In this document: positions 35,525 through 44,643 of the stretch, piece after piece
Layout: each line of letters starts with the position of its first letter
Position numbering within the stretch: position 1 is the first letter of the stretch
Assembly (NCBI GenBank): GCA_001941065.1
Contig: MSHJ01000014.1
Coordinates: 25,795-89,794 of the forward strand
DNA length: 64,000 nucleotides
From: Alistipes sp. Zagget8
Lineage (GTDB): Bacteria > Bacteroidota > Bacteroidia > Bacteroidales > Rikenellaceae
Direction of reading: 5' to 3'
Made by a program: the position numbers and the translations under genes
The notes under the pieces: generated by a model
Databases searched by the model: none
The model's input: the letters and a program-made list of their open reading frames with translations, nothing else
What the model was told of the DNA's origin: nothing

Positions 35525-35980
35525 TTATATAAACTGCTCCAAATATTTCTCGTTGAATCCAGCCAGCGGGAATTCAAATACGCTCTGTTTGCCCTCTCTT
35601 GTCGTATAATCGAATACAATTGTATCGCTGTCGATATGCGCTTGAAGCATATTCAGAGTTTCAGTAGATTCTGTAAACGTTACGATATTCGGAAAGGCCA
35701 TTGCTGGGATTTCGATTGCTGGATTTATCAGAAAAGACATGCCTGCAAACCCTCGTCCTCGTTTCTGAAAAGTCATGGATACCTCTTGTGCTAGGTCTAT
35801 ATCCAAAGCAAACATATATCAAAATTCTATGGGTGTAGGATTATCTTTTTGGCGTGCAACAATAAGCGTCATTGCAAAATCATCGTCATAAGCTACGGAT
35901 TTGGCAACATAGGATAATTCCATGCCCTCTTTTGTTTCCGTGCCTGCTGTTCATTCAATTTTTGGTGTTTTTCTTTTCAT
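35525..35980 (-). CDS. Hypothetical gene read through two in-frame TGA codons
   Basis: One frame of 152 codons from ATG at 35980 to TAA at 35525, interrupted only by TGA at codon 10 (35951-35953) and codon 54 (35819-35821). Both lie where Trp fits (KIE-W-TAG and IEF-W-YMF), and no TGG occurs. Read conventionally it falls apart into a 9-residue peptide, a 34-residue piece and a 96-residue protein. No family recognised. The next gene starts 84 bases downstream. Confidence 0.55.
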
Positions 35981-36073
35981 TTTAGCTAAAATTTATATTA
36001 TTATTAAATATTTGATTATGATGTAAATATAGCAAAAATTTATAAAATATGCAAGGATATAAAAAGGAAAACT

Positions 36074-36101
36074 TGGAAAGAATAATCTCTCCAAGTCTAC
36101 C
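36074..36101 (-). terminator. Terminator of the BspA-like gene
   Basis: ACTTGGA/TCCAAGT stem and TTTTCCTTTTT on the minus strand, just past the stop at 36118. Confidence 0.65.
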
Positions 36102-36117
36102 TAAAACTTATCACATA

Positions 36118-38553
36118 TTACATTTCTGTTATGGTCGTAAATTTGGACCACCTATCTGCACTTTGATATGTAACAGCACAACCTGCAGGAACGACTAATT
36201 TCAAGTATTTACTATTTCCGCTATCAAAATTAAAAGTTGAGTTATAATATTCATCCTTAGTGTAAGTAAGTATTGGCGGAATCTCTGTACCAAGTTTTAT
36301 TGTAAATGATATTTGAGAATTCCACCTATTTCGGTAATTAAAAGCATAATTTCCAATAGACCTTATTTGGGAACAATTAGTGGCATCAAACAATGTTAGG
36401 TTGTCGCAATTAGTGAAAGCTCCATAAACAGTATTAGCACCATCTTTACACCCGTCGTTGATAGTTGTAAGTTTAGAACCCGTTTCAAATGATACCGTTT
36501 CTAATAATAAACAGCCATGAAAAGCCCCTCCGCCAATAGTAGTTACACTTGCAGGGATTTCGATTTGAGTTAAAGATGTGCATTCTAAAAATGCACCATA
36601 CGAAATAACCCTATTACCGCTATCCTTAACACAATCACCAGCAATCGTGGTTAATTGTGAGCCTTTTTCAAAAGTTACGTTTGCTAATCCGATACATCTA
36701 CGGAACGCGCCATCTTCAATCGTTTCCACACTTGCGGGTATTTCAATAGATGACAAAAGTCCGCAAGCATCGAAAGCAGAATTTCCTATTGCTTTTAAGT
36801 TTGAATTTTCTTCAAAAGTTATAGCAGATAGAGATTGACAATCTTTAAACGCATTATCTCCAATATGCTCTACACTTGCAGGTATTTCTAATTCAATAAT
36901 TGATCGTGGGAATGTAGTCTGTGTAATTTCTTTTAACTTGGAACCTTTCTCAAATACCACACGTTTCAATTGAGAACATCCACTAAATGGAGCAGAATTT
37001 AAAGACGTAATATTAATGGGAATAGTCACACATAAAAGATTGGAACAACCATAAAAAGAATTTGGATCCAATGCAGTTAAGCCCGTAAAATATTTTAGCT
37101 CATTAAAAAACTGTATTTCCGTATTCCCCTTGAATGTTGCACCAATTGTCGTAACCTTTGCGGCTTCATCATAGGACAATTCATGGTCGCCATCCGTGTC
37201 CCAAATTGCCACACACAGTTTCTTGACGTTTTCATCTTCAAATTGAATGACATTCGGGTCTATTGTTTGTCCCGTTTTTGAAATTGTTATAACCGTTCCA
37301 TCTGCCAACTCAAAATAAACATTATTCTCGTCCTGCGTGATTTTGATGCTATCTGCATCCTTGCCATCCTCTCCCGTGGCTTTACCCAACTGTGTCCAAT
37401 TCGCTCCGTTATCATAGGAAATCCACCAATAACCCTCTCGAATTTCAAGTTTAGGCGTAACACCGTCTAAACCATCCACTCCATTATTACCGTCTGTCCC
37501 TTGTGCTTTTATCTTCTGACCATCTATAACGATAAACTCACCGTCCAGCGTCCAATAATAGATGTCGTCCGTGTCTTTCTTTACACCGATAACGGGTGTG
37601 TTCCCATCAACACCATCTGCACCGTCTTTACCGTTGTAAATTACAATCGGGTTGCTCTTGGCGAACTTAATTGTATAGCCTACCACCTTGCCGTTCTCGG
37701 TCAGCGGGTCTACACTTGTAATATAATCGTTGTTTTGGAGTGCTGTTACAATCGTCTGTAAGGCTGAAAGGTTGGTGTTCGTTTCGTTACAAAGACGCTG
37801 TAAGGCTTCAAAAGCAGACCATGTAGGCAGTTTGATTTGTGTGCCATCAGCCAATGTAAAGGTTACATAGTCGGCGCTGGTTTTATAATCCACATCTGTA
37901 AACATAGAATCCCCACTAATTCCATCTTCTCCATCTTTGCCGTCTTCACCAGTCGCTTTACCTAACTGCGTCCAAGTATCGCCATTGTCGTAGGAGATAA
38001 ACCAATAATCATTCTCGATTTTGAATTGGGGCGTAATGCCATCTTTACCATTCGTACCATCTGTACCATCGCTCCCGTCTTCTCCATCCGAACCGTCTGC
38101 ACCATCCTTGCCCTCGGCCTTAATCTTGTCGCCGTGCTCGTCAGTCAGCCAATCGCCATCGAGTGTCCAATAGTAGATACCATCCGTATCCTGCTTCACA
38201 CCGATAGTGGGTGTTACGCCATCTTTACCATCTGTTCCATCTTCACCGTTTTGTCCGTCTTTCCCGTGATAGATAGTAATGGGATTACTTTTGCTAAACG
38301 TAATAGTGTAGCCGACCTCTTTCCCGCCTTGCATAACGGGTGTGATGCCTGTAACATAGTCGTTATTCTGCAATGCGGTTACGATGGTCTGCAACGATGA
38401 AATATTCGTGTTCATCTGTTTGCAGAGTTCCTCCAATTTTGCGACACGGTTTTCCAATCCGTGAACGCTGTTCCAAATGTCGTCGTCATCGTACTTGCAC
38501 GATGTAAACGCAACCACCGCAAGTAATGCGGTAAAGGTCAATAGTTTTTTCAT
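36118..38553 (-). CDS. BspA-like LRR surface lipoprotein with collagen-like repeats
   Basis: 811 residues from MKKLLTFTALLAVVAFTSC, lipobox FTSC. A coiled N-terminal stalk (HGLENRVAKLEELCKQ) is followed by two tandem modules of about 200 residues (37-235 and 265-430). Each has a DUF4988-like unit and GxD/GxN collagen-like stretches such as GKDGADGSDGEDGSDG. The C-terminal 350 residues are BspA-type LRR_5 repeats (EIPASVEHIGDNAFKDC). It is a likely adhesin at the cell surface. Start set at MKK because the 11 preceding residues are not signal-like. Confidence 0.88.
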   Translation of the reverse strand: MKKLLTFTALLAVVAFTSCKYDDDDIWNSVHGLENRVAKLEELCKQMNTNISSLQTIVTALQNNDYVTGITPVMQGGKEVGYTITFSKSNPITIYHGKDGQNGEDGTDGKDGVTPTIGVKQDTDGIYYWTLDGDWLTDEHGDKIKAEGKDGADGSDGEDGSDGTDGTNGKDGITPQFKIENDYWFISYDNGDTWTQLGKATGEDGKDGEDGISGDSMFTDVDYKTSADYVTFTLADGTQIKLPTWSAFEALQRLCNETNTNLSALQTIVTALQNNDYITSVDPLTENGKVVGYTIKFAKSNPIVIYNGKDGADGVDGNTPVIGVKKDTDDIYYWTLDGEFIVIDGQKIKAQGTDGNNGVDGLDGVTPKLEIREGYWWISYDNGANWTQLGKATGEDGKDADSIKITQDENNVYFELADGTVITISKTGQTIDPNVIQFEDENVKKLCVAIWDTDGDHELSYDEAAKVTTIGATFKGNTEIQFFNELKYFTGLTALDPNSFYGCSNLLCVTIPINITSLNSAPFSGCSQLKRVVFEKGSKLKEITQTTFPRSIIELEIPASVEHIGDNAFKDCQSLSAITFEENSNLKAIGNSAFDACGLLSSIEIPASVETIEDGAFRRCIGLANVTFEKGSQLTTIAGDCVKDSGNRVISYGAFLECTSLTQIEIPASVTTIGGGAFHGCLLLETVSFETGSKLTTINDGCKDGANTVYGAFTNCDNLTLFDATNCSQIRSIGNYAFNYRNRWNSQISFTIKLGTEIPPILTYTKDEYYNSTFNFDSGNSKYLKLVVPAGCAVTYQSADRWSKFTTITEM

Positions 38554-38621
38554 AATGAGATTATTTAAGTAAAACAAGTGACGCACGTTTTACCGTACAA
38601 CTCCTATGCGGCTGGTTATAT

Positions 38622-38849
38622 ACAAAAAGAAAGTGTGGAGTTGTTCGTTATCTATCACGAGGTTCTGACAAAACCCAAAGACGAATAAGAAACAATACCC
38701 CACACCGAATAGAGATATATCGCATGATATATGCCTATATGCGGTGATGAGCGTTGTCGTTATCCTCGTCTTTGTTGAAACTGTCAGATTTCGTGATAAG
38801 GATTAGCGAAACACTTTCACTAACTAATATGTCGCTACCCGTTCAGATA
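38622..38849 (-). ncRNA. Conserved long-hairpin RNA, element 2 copy
   Basis: Same layout as the element 1 copy. -7 box TAACTTTG is at 38856-38863 with GTTG 19 bases upstream. The closing stem is 38629-38636/38811-38818. Inner stems are 38653-38660/38791-38798, 38664-38670/38782-38788 and 38677-38684/38766-38773, and all three use different bases from element 1 while still pairing. A tip hairpin ATATATC/GATATAT and a 3' T tract are kept. The BspA-like gene starts about 70 bases beyond the end. Unknown class. Confidence 0.7.
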
Positions 38850-38879
38850 GCATCACAAAGTTAGAAAATGTTTCTCAAT

Positions 38880-39178
38880 ACGCAACACTCTTGGGGTATT
38901 GTAGTTGCAAAGTTCTCTAAAACAAAGTTTCTATGCAATAGTACGCCTTATGGATTCACAACTTTGTTTGTTGTAGATTGGGTTAGTCGTTTTTGTTGTT
39001 TACGCCTATATAAACTCTTGATAGGTATACTATACTCACCAAATACAAACGATTATCGAGTTCTTGTAAACATAAAGTCTGTATTTGTGTTTAAAAGATA
39101 ACATTGTAGAATGCAATGTACTTTATTACAGATACTTTACGAATTTATTAAGCATCCATCCGCTTTGTTCTTTCGTAA
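38880..39178. other. Intergenic stretch upstream of the hairpin RNA
   Basis: 300 bases. The first 25 keep GGGGTATTGT, as does element 1 at the same distance from the RNA (192 bases from an inverted copy). The remainder shows no coding potential or clear signal. Confidence 0.5.
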
Positions 39179-39222
39179 AAGAGAATACCCCTGCCGTCGA
39201 AAGACAGCAAGGGTATTCTTCT
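39179..39222 (-). terminator. Terminator of the DUF3871 gene, element 2
   Basis: GAGAATACCC/GGGTATTCTTC stem with a GCA-rich middle, 22 bases past the stop at 39244. Confidence 0.7.
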
Positions 39223-39243
39223 CGGTTGAACATCGTGTGTTGT

Positions 39244-40317
39244 CTACTCCACGAACCACCTGTACTCTGCATCGCCCTCGATGGCTTTGCCTATACCCGT
39301 GATAAGCTCGGTAGCGTTCAGCGAACGGTCGAGGAACGTATCTATGTAGCTCGACTTGTTGGCTCCCGTAAAGAGGTTGTAAACCTTCCAAAGGTCGATC
39401 TCTGGATTGTCCCCTCTGGAAAAGTTCTCGTCAGCATAATACGCCTTTGCAACCGCGTTGATATGGCAGTCCGTAAACTCCATTGCAGGAAGCTGTCGTT
39501 TCTCAGCTGTGGGCAGGTATTGATACAACCGTGTCTTGCCGATGAGTTGTGCAAACTGGTGTTCGGTAAGGGTTCGTTCCTGCATCGAGGCCATCAGCTT
39601 TACATGACGTTCGGCATCGTATTCTCGGAACAGGCGCAAGGAGGCATCGAACAAGTCCTGCACACTCATCACCCGCAGTTCGCTTTTGAATCCGTCCGTC
39701 GATACGCAAAGGTTACAGCACACGAGGTTCTTGAAGCCGATGAAGACCTTGAACTTCTCCACCGTCTTCTTGGAATAGAGGTTCTCGTGGTTGTAGGCTC
39801 TTACTCCTCCTATCGAGAGGTTCAGTCTGTTTCCCGCCACCTCCTCGTAAATCGTGGGTATCTCGAAACAGAAAGCCATCCGTTCGTAATAGATGGTCTT
39901 GTCAGTTTCCAAGAGTTGATTCACGGGTTTGTGGATGGCTTCGGGAATCCGTCCCTTGATGATATGGGACACGACTATATCGGGAGCGTCGATTACCTCC
40001 TGCGGGAACATACGATGTGCAGCACCCAGCACCGTTTCAATAAAACTCTGGTGGGAGATGGTTACCTCGTTGTCCTTACTGAATACGGGAACGACGCAAT
40101 CATTTCTTAAATGGGCTATATCGACGGGCTTGGTGTTGGCCTCGATAAAGTGGCGGTTATGACGAACGTCCAGCGGAACGACAACACCTGTCGTTGCAGG
40201 TTGGACTGGTTGTTCCTCTGCGGTCGTTGTCCCCTCTGCGGCAGGGTTATCAAGGAAAGGACTGTCGGAGTTCAGACCGACGGCAAATTCTGCATTAGGC
40301 TGAAACGCTGGGTACAT
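39244..40317 (-). CDS. DUF3871 family protein, element 2
   Basis: 357 residues from MYPAFQPNAEF; a GTG nine codons upstream is an alternative start. Conserved blocks: NDCVVPVFSKDNEVTISHQ, SHIIKGRIPEAIHKPVNQLL, TGANKSSYIDTFLDRSLNA. It is the intact version of the broken element 1 gene, about 70 percent alike by eye. It partly overlaps the ATPase gene upstream. Function unknown; the constant pairing with the ATPase suggests a replication or recombination partner. Confidence 0.82.
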   Translation of the reverse strand: MYPAFQPNAEFAVGLNSDSPFLDNPAAEGTTTAEEQPVQPATTGVVVPLDVRHNRHFIEANTKPVDIAHLRNDCVVPVFSKDNEVTISHQSFIETVLGAAHRMFPQEVIDAPDIVVSHIIKGRIPEAIHKPVNQLLETDKTIYYERMAFCFEIPTIYEEVAGNRLNLSIGGVRAYNHENLYSKKTVEKFKVFIGFKNLVCCNLCVSTDGFKSELRVMSVQDLFDASLRLFREYDAERHVKLMASMQERTLTEHQFAQLIGKTRLYQYLPTAEKRQLPAMEFTDCHINAVAKAYYADENFSRGDNPEIDLWKVYNLFTGANKSSYIDTFLDRSLNATELITGIGKAIEGDAEYRWFVE

Positions 40318-41014
40318 GGTTGTAAGGAGTTTGAGGTTGAACACTCGGATTCGAAAGATTGCACCATTTGAGGATGGCCTGACCGACAGCAGGTGTGATG
40401 AGAAATTCGGGACGACCCGTGAACAGCCCTGTGCGGTCTTTGGACGTGGTGGCCTTGTGGTTCATGGCTATATCGAGGACGGCGGTAAACTCGTAATCCA
40501 CGTTGTCGCGCTGTACGGCTTTCAAGCCCACCTTCTCTGGAACCATCTTGCCGTTCTTGTCCGAGAGCACATAATCCTGCTTGCTACGCATCGTACAGAT
40601 AACATGACAAGAGGATGTCAGAATCCGCTGGATAAAGGCGTTCTGACGGGGCGTAACCTTAGCCCAGTTGGCAAAGGAGTTGCCTTGCAGGTTGGCATGG
40701 AAATCCAGCAGATAGTCCCAGCAATGGGAGATGCTGTCGATGATGATTACCTCGGCTCCTGCCTGCTCGCAAATACCGATGGCCTCGATGTAGGTTTCGG
40801 GAGCATAGTTTTCGAGGGTGAGGACTTGATAACCGCCCAGATGGGCATAAAGGTCGGCCGAGCAGTTCTCGGAATCGATGACGGCGATTTTAGACCAGTC
40901 GCCTGTCATGCCGTAAGCGATAAGGAGCGACGAATAGGTCTTGCCCGAACCCGAAGCTCCAGCCAGTGCAAGCCGCATCTTGGCTGCACGGCGCATGGAT
41001 TGTCTTAATTGCAT
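40295..41014 (-). CDS. RecA-like P-loop ATPase (AAA_24 type), element 2
   Basis: 239 residues. Walker A GASGSGKTYSSLLIAYGM and Walker B-like AEVIIIDSISHCWDYLL; the middle SFANWAKVTPRQNAF is nearly identical to the element 1 protein. Codon use is more GC-rich than in element 1, showing the two modules diverged before arriving here. Overlaps DUF3871 as in element 1. Confidence 0.85.
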   Translation of the reverse strand: MQLRQSMRRAAKMRLALAGASGSGKTYSSLLIAYGMTGDWSKIAVIDSENCSADLYAHLGGYQVLTLENYAPETYIEAIGICEQAGAEVIIIDSISHCWDYLLDFHANLQGNSFANWAKVTPRQNAFIQRILTSSCHVICTMRSKQDYVLSDKNGKMVPEKVGLKAVQRDNVDYEFTAVLDIAMNHKATTSKDRTGLFTGRPEFLITPAVGQAILKWCNLSNPSVQPQTPYNHVPSVSA

Positions 41015-41117
41015 AACTCTACAAATTAGATGATTAGTAAATGCTTAAACTAATCATCCCAGTTGCGGCTTTTGTATTCGTTCTGCAATTTTTCTCGATA
41101 ATCTACCATAAAAAATC

Positions 41118-41161
41118 CCTCCCCGAATTTCGTTTTCCAAACCAAATAGGGGGAGGGGTAT
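41118..41161 (-). terminator. Terminator of the NACHT gene
   Basis: CCCTCCCC/GGGGAGGG stem with a T6 run on the minus strand, 60 bases past the stop. Confidence 0.7.
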
Positions 41162-41222
41162 TTTACGGAGTAGATAGCTTTATGGATTGCATATAATAAA
41201 CATTCATAAAACACAGAGTCTA

Positions 41223-42998
41223 TTAGTATTCATTCACTATTTTTATAATATCAAGATCCGTCCTATTTTCCTCCTTCAGTTTGTATTCTAGCAACTCCAC
41301 TATTTTCATTATTTCGTTATTATATTTTGAAAAAAAAGGAACTAATGTAAGTTGTATATTTTGTCGCTGTCGAATACTTAACTTAACATTCCGCACTTCC
41401 AATAACGATATATTCAAATCTAATACTGATTTTATGTGATTATTACTTATCTCATTAATATCATTTCTATCAAGCACATAATGAAAACTGCTATAAAACA
41501 TTTGAAGTATATAAAAAAGGCCTGTTATTTCTTGATAACTAGTATCGGAAGAAAATTTTATATCCTTAAACTTGGTAAGAAAAGGAATTACTATATATTT
41601 AATCACATGTTTTGTATCTAACTCTGATAATATATTGTAGAAATTTTCACGATGCTGATATGCTGTTGATTTATTTATAATGCTAGCAAGTAATTGACCA
41701 TAAATATGCTTTTTATTACTTTCATTTAAAGACGCAATATACAATGCAGCAAAATATTCTTGCAAGGATCTATGTGGGAATAAATATTCCGTACCCTCTT
41801 TATTTAAAATACAGATTGCTATTTGTAAATCTGAAATTAGTTTTTCAACATCAAATTCTATATGCTTCTTTTCTTTAACATAATTCAATTCCTCATTTAG
41901 ATATACACCAGAGAAAACGAACTTTTCCTTAAAAAAGGATAAAAAAGAAAATAACTTTAAAACTTCAATGAATTGTTCTTTGATAAGCCCACTCTGTCTC
42001 TCTCGTTCGAATGCTAATTTAGAAATGCTATCATGTGTTGAATATAGAGTATCAAATACTTGGCTATAGAATTCACTTAATTTTTGAGGTATATTAGAAT
42101 AAGTTTGAAAAGTAAGGATGAACATTGACAATAACAACGGATTGCTTAAAAAACTCCTATAAGCACTATTATTAGTTGTGTTTATAGCATATATCATTTT
42201 AGAAGCAATTTCACTTTCTGTTTTGGGGATTTGTTTATTAATGAATTGATTTATTTCTTCATCACACAATTCGCAAACTTCGTAATTATGGAACATTGGC
42301 AAAGATTCAACCATAGAGAACGGTCGAGATGTCAATATATAATAGTTCTTATTATATAATTTTGTCAATTCATCAATATTTTTAGATATTGGTGCTTTTT
42401 TAGCAGAACAAATCTCATCATAACCATCTAAAAAAAATATAAAATCGCCAGAATTCATGAGCCTTTCAATGATTCTGTCATTTTCTGCCAACTTATTAAT
42501 CTTAAATATTTTTTCTTTAATATAAGTAATTAGTGATCCTTCGTAATCATTAAGATACCGTAACTCAACTTTAATTGGTATTTTAAAATTAGAATCGATG
42601 CAATTAACAAATAACGACTTTATTAATGTGCTTTTACCACTTCCTGCACTCCCTAAAATAGTTATAAATTGGTGTGCTTTATGCAGTTTCTTAATGTCTG
42701 AAAATAACTTCTTTATAGAATCTGTTGCTATTCGTTGTTCATATCCATATTGATGATAACCCCAATAACTAACTTTTCGAATAAATAAAGGTTGATAAAA
42801 ATCGGATAATTTTTGAGGTGCAGCACGATGTATAATTGTTTTTGATAATGAATTTCTCTTATATTCTTCAACTTGATATTCGAGAATATTATTATTGATA
42901 GTCTGCTTGATTTCCTCTGCAAATTCATCAAGTACTTTTCCCGTAAGAGAAAGTAATTGTTTGCCTAGTATAGATGTTGCAAGTTCTTTGAAGCTCAT
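41223..42998 (-). CDS. NACHT-family NTPase (bacterial NLR-like)
   Basis: 591 residues. Walker A ITILGSAGSGKSTLIK (about 113-128), Walker B FIFFLDGYDEI (about 190), the sensor YILTSRPFS, NPLLLSMFILTF and FPHRSLQEYFAALYIAS are the NACHT signature order. The N-terminal 80 residues and C-terminal 170 residues are helical and unassigned, and no nuclease or protease effector is apparent. Several bacterial NACHT proteins protect against phage; this one is AT-rich, monocistronic cargo with its own terminator. Confidence 0.88.
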   Translation of the reverse strand: MSFKELATSILGKQLLSLTGKVLDEFAEEIKQTINNNILEYQVEEYKRNSLSKTIIHRAAPQKLSDFYQPLFIRKVSYWGYHQYGYEQRIATDSIKKLFSDIKKLHKAHQFITILGSAGSGKSTLIKSLFVNCIDSNFKIPIKVELRYLNDYEGSLITYIKEKIFKINKLAENDRIIERLMNSGDFIFFLDGYDEICSAKKAPISKNIDELTKLYNKNYYILTSRPFSMVESLPMFHNYEVCELCDEEINQFINKQIPKTESEIASKMIYAINTTNNSAYRSFLSNPLLLSMFILTFQTYSNIPQKLSEFYSQVFDTLYSTHDSISKLAFERERQSGLIKEQFIEVLKLFSFLSFFKEKFVFSGVYLNEELNYVKEKKHIEFDVEKLISDLQIAICILNKEGTEYLFPHRSLQEYFAALYIASLNESNKKHIYGQLLASIINKSTAYQHRENFYNILSELDTKHVIKYIVIPFLTKFKDIKFSSDTSYQEITGLFYILQMFYSSFHYVLDRNDINEISNNHIKSVLDLNISLLEVRNVKLSIRQRQNIQLTLVPFFSKYNNEIMKIVELLEYKLKEENRTDLDIIKIVNEY

Positions 42999-43093
42999 AG
43001 TAAAACAGTTTAGGTTTCTTACAAATTTATAAAATTATTGTAAGAACATCTTATAGAAGTTATATAAAATTATACCCAATCGAGTAAGTAAAA

Positions 43094-43117
43094 GCCCTCG
43101 TGCATAAGCACGGGGGC
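43094..43117 (-). terminator. Terminator of the HTH replication-like gene
   Basis: GCCCTCGTGC/GCACGGGGGC stem with TTTT on the minus strand, 8 bases past the TAG at 43125. Confidence 0.7.
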
Positions 43118-43124
43118 CGTATAT

Positions 43125-43985
43125 CTAAAATGCAAACCCTCTGAATTCTTCCTTATCGAGTTTGTTTTGCTCTGTCTGTTCTATAACTGCATTATATTGC
43201 TCCTGCATATCGAGCACCTTTATAAAATAGGGCAACGATACCTTTTCGGGCAGGTTCTTGCACCGTTTATCGAGTTGGTAAGTCAGACTTATCTGCTCGG
43301 TACTCGGTAAGTTGATAATGTTGTATTTCGTAAGCAGTACAGACATAGCCCGTTTATCTCACTTGGGAGCGGCAACACCTTTCACCTTGCAGAAATCGCA
43401 TATCTCCTTATAAATCCCTGCATCGGTCTTTTTAACAGAAGAATTGATAAAACAGTCTACCGTTAGTTCGTAGCCGTTAGAAATAGGCTTTATAAGCCCT
43501 AATTGCTGACACTCTTTAATGAGGGCTGTTGTCGTATTTCTCGATAATCCGATACTCTTTGCAATTTGGCTGTTGCTTCATTGGATGGTATCAGTATTAT
43601 TAAGGCATATTGCCTTTAATAAGAGCAGAAACCCTGCAATCTTGGTAGGATAGCATTTCTTAAAGAAACTGTTATCGAGGAAGAAATAGTTGCTCTTTTC
43701 TGGCTTTATATAGTAGGAATTTCGCTTTATAAAACCTCTGTCTGCATCTTCTTTAATGGTAGTCTGCACGGTCATATAACCTGCATCCTTTAAGCGTTTA
43801 ATGCTCCGTCGTATGGTTCGTTCATCTAATCCTGTCAGTAAGGATAGTTTTTCTTCTGTTATATGAGAAATATTTGTCTTGTGATTGGAGCAATATTTAA
43901 TGGTCGCTCACACGTAAATATCAATAGGCTTACTATTTCCCGTCTGAAAGTTCACGATTGATTTGGGGATTACTGTATAATTCAT
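43125..43985 (-). CDS. Double winged-helix (replication-initiator-like) gene with three in-frame TGA codons
   Basis: A single frame of 287 codons, ATG 43985 to TAG 43125, with TGA at codons 26 (43908-43910), 136 (43578-43580) and 209 (43359-43361). Each fits Trp (IDIYV-W-ATIKY, DTIQ-W-SNSQIA, AAPK-W-DKRAM) and there is no TGG. Two HTH units are visible: EEKLSLLTGLDERTIRRSIK (about 46-70) and NSQIAKSIGLSRNTTTALIK (about 138-157), as in plasmid replication initiators or regulators. Read conventionally only fragments of 25-109 residues result. Confidence 0.65.
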
Positions 43986-44196
43986 CGTTAGCAATGGAAT
44001 TTTGATTGTTCGTAAATATAATCTCTTTTAAGTGTAGCAGTTTTCGGAAGCAGGCCACGCCGTAATGCTCTTTGGCCTGTCTACGATTATAGAATCACCT
44101 GCGGTCTTTGATGTGGTAGTACATGGTCGGTACGACTTTAATAGGTAGTGTATAAGTAGGTATTGTATATATAGGACACTTTTGAGCAGTTTGCAT
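43933..44196 (-). CDS. Short basic protein gene with one in-frame TGA
   Basis: 88 codons from ATG 44196 to TAG 43933, with TGA at codon 34 (44095-44097) in HIKDRR-W-FYNRRQAKEHYG. Its end overlaps the start of the HTH gene by 53 bases in another frame, an arrangement typical of coupled genes. It is rich in Lys, Arg and Tyr. Family unknown. A frame upstream from 44229 would need a TAG to be read as sense. Confidence 0.45.
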
Positions 44197-44308
44197 AGGG
44201 CAGATTTGAGCAACTGTCTATTCCGTCATTCAAAAACCTACTATCTCTTTAATTGGAATCTTCCATATTTTCTGATTCTGAAACTATATTTATAAAGGAA
44301 ATATGCGT

Positions 44309-44352
44309 TTCGTACTCAAAAAATGTGGTAAAGGATTTCACCGCATTTTTTC
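44309..44352. terminator. Bidirectional hairpin in the 447-base gap
   Basis: AAAAAATGTGGT/ACCGCATTTTTT, a 12-bp stem with A and T runs on either side. The rest of the gap 44197-44643 holds the two promoters listed separately and no convincing gene. Confidence 0.6.
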
Positions 44353-44513
44353 TGTGTGTGAAATATCTTTTTATAAGGGAATTTCATTTCCGACACAAAA
44401 AATATGCGACTATCAACCAAAGACAAGGACAGCATATAATGCCATCCTTATCCGTCCTATAACATATTTTCTATGGAAGAAACTAGAATTACCCTTGTCT
44501 GTGAAATGATATG

Positions 44514-44545
44514 CAAAGGTATAAAGCATTTTATCTAAATCCAAA
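44514..44545 (-). promoter_or_regulatory. Consensus promoter toward the TGA-containing genes
   Basis: Minus-strand TTTG (44542-44545), 20 bases, TACCTTTG (44514-44521). It points to the genes at 44196 and 43985. Confidence 0.65.
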
Positions 44546-44590
44546 TATTTAACATAATATTTTCAAGAAAATTTAATCGAAGTCTTATGG

Positions 44591-44621
44591 TTGCTGTTCT
44601 TGCAGGCTTTCATTATCTTTG
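44591..44621 (+). promoter_or_regulatory. Promoter of the 277-aa gene
   Basis: TTG (44591-44593), 20 bases, TATCTTTG (44614-44621), 22 bases before the ATG at 44644. Confidence 0.6.
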
Positions 44622-44643
44622 AGTAACCGAAAACTTTACGATT

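Noticed and set aside
43125..43985. In-frame TGA as selenocysteine
   Set aside because: Contexts fit Trp, several occur per gene, and no SECIS-like hairpin follows each TGA.
44197..44229. TAG read as Gln in an upstream extension (MTE-TAG-TVAQ)
   Set aside because: The neighbouring genes use TAG as their true stop, so TAG recoding would contradict the set.
44303..44509. Plus-strand 68-codon frame
   Set aside because: It runs through a perfect terminator-type hairpin and has no protein-like pattern.
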